The notes under the pieces were generated by a model. The model made no database searches. It was not told the DNA's origin and saw nothing but the letters and a program-made list of their open reading frames with translations. Position numbers and translations under genes: made by a program. Shown here piece by piece: positions 58,406 to 64,000 of a DNA stretch of 64,000 nt. The DNA is taken from NCBI RefSeq assembly GCF_900099685.1, contig NZ_FNDW01000008.1:1-64000 (forward strand), in the 5' to 3' direction. Position 1 is the first letter of the stretch, and every line of letters begins with the position of its first letter. The DNA is from Chryseobacterium taeanense (GTDB taxonomy: Bacteria; Bacteroidota; Bacteroidia; Flavobacteriales; Weeksellaceae).

Positions 58406-58849
58406 TTACATTTCACCATCGGGAACAAACTCCAGACTCACAGAATTCATGCAATACCGAAGTCCTGTAGGCTTTGGACCGTCATCAAAAACATGCCCTA
58501 AATGAGAATCGCATCTTTTACAAAGCACTTCCACCCTATCCATTCCGTATGCCAAATCTCTTTTATAATAAACGCCTTCTTTATCAGCCTCAAAAAAGCT
58601 CGGCCAGCCGCAACTGCTTGAAAACTTTGAAGTCGAACGAAACAGGTGATTTCCGCATACGGCACAAAAATATTCTCCTAGTTCGTCGAATTCATTATAT
58701 TTTCCGGTAAATGCTCTTTCTGTAGCAGCCTCTCTTGCAACAGCGTAAAGATCAGGAGAAAGTATTGTTTTCCATTCATCGTTGGAAATTTTCAGCTCTG
58801 TCTTATCTGTGCGGGAATAATATGGATTGTTTTTTGCTTGGCTTTCCAT
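58406..58849 (-). CDS. msrB: Peptide-methionine (R)-S-oxide reductase
   Basis: The 147-residue enzyme repairs methionine-R-sulfoxide in proteins. The zinc cysteines C62/C65 (FCAVCGNHLF) and C110/C113 (CKRCDSHLGHVFDDGP) are present, as is the catalytic C133 in LRYCMNSVSLEF and the GWPSFFEA segment. There is no signal peptide, so it is cytosolic. It is a single gene, with no msrA fusion. Confidence 0.93.
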   Translation of the reverse strand: MESQAKNNPYYSRTDKTELKISNDEWKTILSPDLYAVAREAATERAFTGKYNEFDELGEYFCAVCGNHLFRSTSKFSSSCGWPSFFEADKEGVYYKRDLAYGMDRVEVLCKRCDSHLGHVFDDGPKPTGLRYCMNSVSLEFVPDGEM

Positions 58850-59005
58850 GAAAATTATTTTAAATGTTTTTTAATAATTGGCTTAAAATTATTTATTAAA
58901 GATTTAGATCAAGTAAAAATTTTAAGCATACTTAGTCTTCGATATATTTGAAATTCTTTGATCTTTGTAATGACGAATAAAGAATAATATCAAAACCAAA
59001 TTTAC

Positions 59006-59013
59006 TAAATTTG
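59006..59013 (+). promoter_or_regulatory. Putative -7 element of the DUF445 gene (TAAATTTG)
   Basis: TAAATTTG lies 5 bp before the ATG at 59019, so the mRNA would be nearly leaderless, as seen for several genes in this window. Confidence 0.5.
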
Positions 59014-59018
59014 AGAAT

Positions 59019-60263
59019 ATGAATGATGAGGCAAAAAGAAAACAGTTAAGGAAATACAAAGCATTTGCCACAGGATTATTCCTGTTAATGGCTATAATTT
59101 TTATTGCCACTACTCTTTTACAGAAAAATATCAACTCACATTGGATAGGCTATGTACGTGCTTTTTCCGAAGCGGCCATGGTGGGGGCTTTGGCAGACTG
59201 GTTTGCAGTTACAGCGCTTTTCCGACATCCTTTAGGCTTACCGATTCCTCATACCAACCTTATCGAAAACAGCAAACAAAGGCTGGGCGATAATCTCGGC
59301 AGTTTTGTGGTAAATAATTTCCTTTCATCTCAAAATATCAGACCTTATATACAAAAGCTGAAAATCTCCGGATTTGTGGGAGAATGGCTCGGGAAGGAGA
59401 AAAACCAAGAAGTCGTAATTAGGAACATTTCAGATATTGTTCTGGATATCCTAAACAAGCTTGATGATTCTTCAGTGAGCCAGTTTATAACAAAAAAAGT
59501 CCAGGAAATGACTACAGATATTAAGCTGAACAAAATTGTAGGAAACGGAATCAGCTATATTATCGAAAAAAACGATCATCAGAGAATTGTAACCAATCTT
59601 TCTTCCCAGATTAAAAATTATATCATTGAGAACGATGAAATGATAAAAGAAAGGGTAAAAAAAGGAAGTTATACATTCATTCCATCATTTGTAGACAACA
59701 AGATTGCGGATAAAATTGCTATCGGACTTTCAGATTTTTTTAAAGAAATCGAAGAAGATCCTCAACACGAAATAAGAGCATTAATTACCCAAAAAATTCA
59801 TGAATTTTCTATTGATCTGAAAGAAGATCCAAAATGGGATGAAGAGTTCACAAGTATTAAAAACGATCTTTTAAAAGGCAATAAAATCGAAGAATACTCA
59901 ATCGACATCTGGATTTCCATTAAAAATACTTTAAAAAACGAATTACAGGAAGAACAATCTGCATTAAAGATTTATCTGTCACGAAACATTAATGAATTTT
60001 CAGAAAATTTAAAAACTGACGAAAACCTTCAGAACAAAATCGACGACTGGGTTCGCGTTACAGCTTATAAATATATCCTTAAAAATACGCATCAGTTTGG
60101 AAACCTCATCAGCTCTACCGTGGGAAACTGGCAAGGAAAAGAATTAAGCGAGAAGCTTGAATTGGAAGTAGGAAAAGACCTTCAGTTCATCAGAGTCAAC
60201 GGAACTTTGGTTGGCGGGCTGGTAGGCTTAATCATCTATACGATTGCTCATTTCTTTCTATAA
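59019..60263 (+). CDS. DUF445 family membrane protein
   Basis: The 414-residue protein has hydrophobic segments at both ends (ATGLFLLMAIIFIATTLL near the start and GGLVGLIIYTIAHFFL at the end) around a long helical middle. DUF445 markers are EAAMVGALADWFAVTALFRHPLGLPIPHTNLIENSKQ, GDNLGSFVVNNFLS and later WQGKELSEKLELEVGKDLQFIRVNGTLVGGLVG. It is membrane-associated. In other bacteria relatives are linked to the envelope or to stress, and no firm function is assigned. The next gene starts 9 bp after its stop. Confidence 0.88.
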   Translation: MNDEAKRKQLRKYKAFATGLFLLMAIIFIATTLLQKNINSHWIGYVRAFSEAAMVGALADWFAVTALFRHPLGLPIPHTNLIENSKQRLGDNLGSFVVNNFLSSQNIRPYIQKLKISGFVGEWLGKEKNQEVVIRNISDIVLDILNKLDDSSVSQFITKKVQEMTTDIKLNKIVGNGISYIIEKNDHQRIVTNLSSQIKNYIIENDEMIKERVKKGSYTFIPSFVDNKIADKIAIGLSDFFKEIEEDPQHEIRALITQKIHEFSIDLKEDPKWDEEFTSIKNDLLKGNKIEEYSIDIWISIKNTLKNELQEEQSALKIYLSRNINEFSENLKTDENLQNKIDDWVRVTAYKYILKNTHQFGNLISSTVGNWQGKELSEKLELEVGKDLQFIRVNGTLVGGLVGLIIYTIAHFFL

Positions 60264-60272
60264 AAAATCTTT

Positions 60273-61154
60273 ATGAAAAAAATACTGACTTTTACATTCA
60301 CCCTCTTTCTGTCATTTTTCTTTGCCCAAAAAGTAGAGCTCAAAAAAGTAACAGATACTTTTCAGGTATTCAAAGGTGAAATTGCAGGAAATCCCGTAAC
60401 ATTTCGTTTGAACTACGATAATATAATCGATTGCCATCAATACCAGCATTTTGTCGACGGATGGTATTATTACGATAAGTACAAAAAGAAAATTCCTTTA
60501 ACGGGTATTTATAATCTTGGCGATCTGTATCTTTTCAATTTTGGTAATGACCAGAAGAAGAGAGTTCAGCTTTTTAAAGAAAAAATAAATCGTGACCTCA
60601 TCGAAAAGTCAGACAGTATCGCCAAAACATTGAATGTAAAAGAAATAATAAATATCAAAGGTCAAGAAAGAGATAAACAGGCAACCGGAACTTTCTCCAT
60701 AGGAAATAAAAGCCTGCCTCTAAATCTGAACACCAAAGACACCAGAATATACCGTTTCAATGATTATATTACCGTTCCGAATCATAAAAAAATCAATACA
60801 TATAATTTCATCAACAATCTCGGCGGAAACCGGCTAGTTTCATATTCTTCAGGTAAATCAGGAAACAGAGTATTGTTATATTTTGAAGAATTATCAAATT
60901 TTAATTATTGCGGAATGTGTGGTGCCGGAGATGGAGAGAAAGGCTACAGAGTCATTTATTTCACCAACGACTGGAATTTCAAAAGCTATGAAGGTTTCCT
61001 GATTGAAAGCTGCCTGGAAGGCATTTATAATACAACATCAAAAAGACTTAAAGATCAAAAAATATTGAAATTCAGCATAAAAAAGACATCGGGTTCTCCC
61101 GCTTATACCTTAACTGTAGATATTAAGAATGCCACGGTTACGAAATCAAAATAA
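60273..61154 (+). CDS. Secreted protein of unknown function
   Basis: The 293-residue product has a signal peptide (ILTFTFTLFLSFFFAQ). The mature part is beta-rich with a motif-like VEGWYYYDKYKK-type region (FVDGWYYYDKYKKKIPLTG), a middle GNKSLPLNLNTKDTRIYRF, a CGMCGAGDGEKGYRVIYF stretch and a lysine-rich end. I do not recognise a domain. It is probably co-transcribed with the DUF445 gene (9-bp gap). Periplasmic or surface location inferred. Confidence 0.75.
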   Translation: MKKILTFTFTLFLSFFFAQKVELKKVTDTFQVFKGEIAGNPVTFRLNYDNIIDCHQYQHFVDGWYYYDKYKKKIPLTGIYNLGDLYLFNFGNDQKKRVQLFKEKINRDLIEKSDSIAKTLNVKEIINIKGQERDKQATGTFSIGNKSLPLNLNTKDTRIYRFNDYITVPNHKKINTYNFINNLGGNRLVSYSSGKSGNRVLLYFEELSNFNYCGMCGAGDGEKGYRVIYFTNDWNFKSYEGFLIESCLEGIYNTTSKRLKDQKILKFSIKKTSGSPAYTLTVDIKNATVTKSK

Positions 61155-61222
61155 AAAAGGAAGTCATATTTCGATTTCCATTATTTGTTTTATTTTTCTC
61201 TCTTAAATCAGAACTACTCGCA

Positions 61223-62245
61223 TTATCTTGGCAAACGGCTGGCTCTTTTCAGGAGTTCTTTATTGATTTCATTAATCAGTTCCGGGCCTTCATAAATAAA
61301 TCCCGTGTACAATTGAATAAGGCTGGCTCCTGCGTCCAGTTTTTCAATCGCGTCTTTTGCGGTATGAATTCCTCCGACTCCGATGATCGGAAAAGCCCTG
61401 TTACTTTTTTCAGAAAGAAAACGAATAACTTCCGTTGATCTTTTCGTCAGAGGTTTTCCCGAAAGGCCTCCCGCTTCAGATTTATTCTCCGATTTCAGCC
61501 CATCTCTGGATAATGTCGTATTGGTTGCAATCACACCGGCGATTTTTGTTTCCTTTACAATATCGATGATATCCAGCAACTGATCGTCTGACAAATCCGG
61601 AGCAATTTTAAGTAAGATTGGCTTTGGAGTAGTTTTCTCGGCGTTCATTTCTTGTAAAGTTCCCAACAAATGAGTGAGAGGTTCTTTATCCTGCAGCTCC
61701 CGAAGATTTGGCGTGTTTGGCGAACTTACATTCACTACAAAATAGTCTACATAGGGGAAAAGTTTTTCGAAACATATTTTATAATCATTTACAGCTTCTT
61801 CATTCGGAGTTACTTTATTTTTTCCGATGTTTCCGCCGATCAGAACGTTTTTATTTTTCTTTAATCTTTCAACCGCGGCATCCACTCCGTCATTATTAAA
61901 GCCCATTCTGTTGATAATCGCAGAATCTTCCATAAGTCGGAACAATCTTTTTTTGTCATTTCCAGGCTGTCCTTTCGGCGTTAAAGTACCAATTTCAATA
62001 AATCCGAAACCAAGATCAGAGAGTTCTTCAAAAAGCACAGCATTCTTATCGAAACCGGCAGCAAGTCCTACCGGATTTTTAAATTTTAATCCGAAAACTT
62101 CTCTTTCCAGTCTTTTGTCGACAATCGGTTTCGGGAGAAAAAGTTTTGCTAAAAAAGAGAAATTTTTAAGCATCGAAAAAGTAAAATAATGTACTTCTTC
62201 AGGATCGAATTTAAAAAGGATCGGGCGGATCAAACTTTTGTACAT
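61223..62245 (-). CDS. pyrD: Dihydroorotate dehydrogenase (quinone), class 2
   Basis: The 340-residue FMN enzyme oxidises dihydroorotate to orotate in pyrimidine synthesis and passes electrons to quinone at the membrane. Class 2 features are the N-terminal membrane-associated helices (about 1-40), [36 protein letters not shown], the catalytic serine region [11 protein letters not shown], the FMN-phosphate segment [14 protein letters not shown] and [38 protein letters not shown] (complement of 62262-62269) is a likely -7 element, 17 bp before the start. Confidence 0.95.
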   Translation of the reverse strand: MYKSLIRPILFKFDPEEVHYFTFSMLKNFSFLAKLFLPKPIVDKRLEREVFGLKFKNPVGLAAGFDKNAVLFEELSDLGFGFIEIGTLTPKGQPGNDKKRLFRLMEDSAIINRMGFNNDGVDAAVERLKKNKNVLIGGNIGKNKVTPNEEAVNDYKICFEKLFPYVDYFVVNVSSPNTPNLRELQDKEPLTHLLGTLQEMNAEKTTPKPILLKIAPDLSDDQLLDIIDIVKETKIAGVIATNTTLSRDGLKSENKSEAGGLSGKPLTKRSTEVIRFLSEKSNRAFPIIGVGGIHTAKDAIEKLDAGASLIQLYTGFIYEGPELINEINKELLKRASRLPR

Positions 62246-62333
62246 GCCTTTTTTTGGAATACAAAGGTATTGATTTTAGTTGAAAATAATCTGTTTAAGA
62301 TTCAATTAAAGCCTGAAATAATATGATAAATCC

Positions 62334-63029
62334 CTAAAAATAGGCTCTTAGATCAAAATTCAGAATATCTCCCACCCTCTTAAACTCATCGTCTATTTTA
62401 GCATTTATAATTATTTTTTGGTTGGTGAGCGGATGTTCAAAAATCAATTGATGTGCGTGAAGTGTCATTTTATTGATTCCAAATGTTTGAAGCCAAAGTT
62501 TATTCTGTTTATTGCAACCATGTTTACGGCAGCCTAAAATCGGATGTAAAATATGCTTAAAATGTTTTCTCAGCTGATGAAATCTCCCCGTTTCAGGGAT
62601 CGCTTCCACCAAACAATATCTCGAGGTTTGATGTTTTAAGAAAGGTAAATCTATTTCCGATGTCTGCAAACGCTGATAATAGGTAATCGCATTCTGCTTA
62701 ATTTCATTTTCATTAACGAGATCATAATCAATCTTTTCTTCTTCTTTCGCCCAGCCTCTGAGAATAGCGATGTACTTCTTTTCAACCTGGCGGGTAGCAA
62801 ACTGCTCGCTCATAATTTTCAGGGTTTCTTTATCTAAAGTGAACAGCAATATCCCGGACGTTTTTCGGTCTAAGCGATGTACCGGATAAACTTTTCGCCC
62901 GATCTGCTTTTTCAATTCCTGAATTGCATACGTATCGGCTTCTCCGGAATAGAAAGATTTATGAACCAATAATCCGCTGGGTTTATTAATGGCAATAAGA
63001 TGTTCGTCGCGATAAAGAATTTCTAGCAT
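62334..63029 (-). CDS. truC: tRNA pseudouridine synthase, TruC-like (RluA family)
   Basis: The 231-residue protein has the RluA-family signature with the catalytic aspartate in YPVHRLDRKTSGILLFTLDKET (Asp in HRLDR, about 53), the start LEILYRDEHLIAINKPSGLLVH, and the ETGRFHQLRKHFKHILHPILGC segment. Length and lack of an S4 domain match TruC, which makes pseudouridine 65 in some tRNAs. An rRNA target cannot be excluded. A -7 box TACTTTTG (complement of 63034-63041) ends only 4 bp before the start codon. Confidence 0.88.
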   Translation of the reverse strand: MLEILYRDEHLIAINKPSGLLVHKSFYSGEADTYAIQELKKQIGRKVYPVHRLDRKTSGILLFTLDKETLKIMSEQFATRQVEKKYIAILRGWAKEEEKIDYDLVNENEIKQNAITYYQRLQTSEIDLPFLKHQTSRYCLVEAIPETGRFHQLRKHFKHILHPILGCRKHGCNKQNKLWLQTFGINKMTLHAHQLIFEHPLTNQKIIINAKIDDEFKRVGDILNFDLRAYF

Positions 63030-63033
63030 GAGG

Positions 63034-63041
63034 CAAAAGTA
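63034..63041 (-). promoter_or_regulatory. Putative -7 element of truC (TACTTTTG)
   Basis: The minus strand reads TACTTTTG, matching TAnnTTTG, with its end only 4 bp before the truC ATG. This would give a leaderless or near-leaderless transcript. Confidence 0.45.
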
Positions 63042-63171
63042 AAAATTTTCAGATGACTTATCCCTGATTATCGTTATAATAAAAGCTTTAAAGATAAATG
63101 TTCATAAAAATTAACATCTGGAATTTTTTCATAAACACTATAATTTCTATTTTCGCAAAAAAATTTTATCC

Positions 63172-63684
63172 ATGAAAAAGTACGTACTGACTGTCGTTTT
63201 GAGTCTTTTACCTTTAATTTCATTTGCACAGAATTCAGATTCGCTAAAGCTTGGAAAAAGCAACAGAGAGTTTTTTATTAAAGGCGATCAGAAGTTCAAA
63301 TTTTCTGAATATAAAAAAGTGTTTACGAATCCGGAAGCACTGAGCTACATGAAGAAAGCCAATACCAACAGTACGGTATCTCAGATTTTCGGCGCAGTGG
63401 GTGGCGGATTGATCGGATTCGGACTTGTAAAAGAGGTAACCCGAAATAAAACAGTCTATTACAACGGTGTTGCCATCAAGGAAAAAGACAAAGGAGGATG
63501 GGCGCTGATCGGAGCTGGCTTGGGCGCTATCGGAATAGGAATTCCTTTTGCACTCAGCGCGCAGAAAAACCTGAAAAAAGCTGTAGACACTCAAAATCAG
63601 AATCCGGGAACTGATGAAACGAAAGCGACTTCTTACAGAATTGATATCAGTGGAAATAGCATTGGACTAACCTATAATTTTTAA
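63172..63684 (+). CDS. Secreted protein with glycine-rich membrane segments, unknown function
   Basis: The 170-residue product has a signal peptide (YVLTVVLSLLPLISFAQ). Two Gly-rich hydrophobic stretches follow (SQIFGAVGGGLIGFGLV and GWALIGAGLGAIGIGIPFAL), resembling short membrane-spanning glycine-zipper segments, and a C-terminal SYRIDISGNSIGLTYNF that could be a beta strand. No known family recognised. It is followed by a terminator (63695-63720), then glyS. Confidence 0.7.
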   Translation: MKKYVLTVVLSLLPLISFAQNSDSLKLGKSNREFFIKGDQKFKFSEYKKVFTNPEALSYMKKANTNSTVSQIFGAVGGGLIGFGLVKEVTRNKTVYYNGVAIKEKDKGGWALIGAGLGAIGIGIPFALSAQKNLKKAVDTQNQNPGTDETKATSYRIDISGNSIGLTYNF

Positions 63685-63694
63685 GAAAATATGT

Positions 63695-63720
63695 AAAAGC
63701 AGTTTTTTGACTGCTTTTTT
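63695..63720 (+). terminator. Rho-independent terminator
   Basis: AAAAGCAGT pairs with ACTGCTTTT around TTTTTG and is followed by T. It is 10 bp after the preceding stop. Confidence 0.85.
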
Positions 63721-63753
63721 TGTTGAATTTCATGGAATTGGAATCCAAATTCC

Positions 63754-63761
63754 TATTTTTG
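63754..63761 (+). promoter_or_regulatory. Putative -7 element of glyS (TATTTTTG)
   Basis: TATTTTTG matches TAnnTTTG, 21 bp before the ATG at 63783. The terminator just upstream supports a new transcription start here. Confidence 0.55.
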
Positions 63762-63782
63762 CACTTCAGACGTAAAAAAATT

Positions 63783-64000
63783 ATGGCAAAGCAAGAAGAT
63801 GTTTTCAAGAAAGTGATTTCTCACGCTAAAGAATATGGTTTTATTTTCCCTTCGAGTGAGATCTACGATGGTTTATCCGCTGTTTACGACTATGGACAGA
63901 ACGGTGCTGAACTCAAAAATAATATCAAACAATATTGGTGGAAAGCGATGGTACAGCTTAACGAAAATATTGTGGGTATCGATTCGGCGATCCTTATGCA
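63783..64000 (+). CDS. glyS: Glycine--tRNA ligase, partial (5' end)
   Basis: Only the first 72 codons are in the window. They read AKQEDVFKKVISHAKEYGFI, then FPSSEIYDGLSAVYDYGQNG and ELKNNIKQYWWKAMVQ, the N-terminal catalytic start of the single-chain (alpha2) glycyl-tRNA synthetase. FPSSEIY-GL and YDYG are diagnostic of that class. The enzyme charges tRNA-Gly with glycine. The reading frame stays open to the window end. Confidence 0.92.
   Translation, partial: MAKQEDVFKKVISHAKEYGFIFPSSEIYDGLSAVYDYGQNGAELKNNIKQYWWKAMVQLNENIVGIDSAILM

Overview
The window looks like a chromosomal segment of a Flavobacteriia bacterium, most likely Chryseobacterium or a close relative in the Weeksellaceae. The evidence is AT-rich DNA, promoters of the Bacteroidota form TTTG-N19/20-TAnnTTTG, a Rho factor with a long N-terminal insertion, a type IX secretion (T9SS) sorting domain, a GLPGLI-family protein, the flavobacterial exosortase XrtF, several SusC/FecA-style TonB receptors, and Flavobacteria-typical gene neighbours (rho/DUF4293, rsfS-ftsH-LUD-cdsA-psd, hemD/DUF4271). 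No rRNA, tRNA, CRISPR array, prophage or transposase gene was recognised.

Layout. 1-4260: an accessory zone with a fibrinogen-domain secreted protein, an HU-like/DUF4469 protein, about 1.1 kb of gene-free DNA rich in hairpins and REP-like repeats, and a broken reading frame. 4261-12768: nitroreductase, nadB-nadC (NAD synthesis), a TonB receptor, a small membrane protein, asd, and a cation diffusion facilitator. 12782-17915: an XRE regulator, XrtF with its partner, then an amgK / RapZ-C / murU / LOG run that looks like cell-wall amino-sugar recycling. 18204-24412: TonB receptor plus DUF5689 lipoprotein, divergent from a secreted endonuclease. 24466-29754: superoxide dismutase, rho, DUF4293 and an MsbA-like exporter. 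29842-32178: a GLPGLI protein and a PNGase F-like secreted glycosidase with a T9SS tail. 32370-42700: housekeeping clusters for phospholipids, FtsH, RsfS, BirA, LptF/G, Tgt, a dolichol-phosphate-mannose-synthase-like transferase, and HemD. 42788-48173: an S9 peptidase, a four-helix-bundle gene bracketed by 17-bp inverted repeats, and an RprX/RprY-like two-component system. 48243-53536: a probable heavy-metal surface locus (His/Cys-repeat lipoprotein, Cys-rich secreted protein, TonB receptor carrying two HMA-like domains) followed by an AraC regulator and an OsmC protein. 53740-56966: TetR, thiolase and FabF behind a palindromic operator. 57135-64000: cupin, L,D-transpeptidase, MsrB, DUF445, PyrD, TruC and the start of glyS.

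The least conventional items are the HMA/TonB receptor locus with its repeated MNPPHG-PGHRCD lipoprotein, the four-helix cassette with inverted repeats, the PNGase F-like enzyme, the amgK-RapZC-murU cluster, the zinc-ligand-less Tgt, and the low-complexity insert of Rho. Functions are read from motifs and family knowledge. No database search was run.
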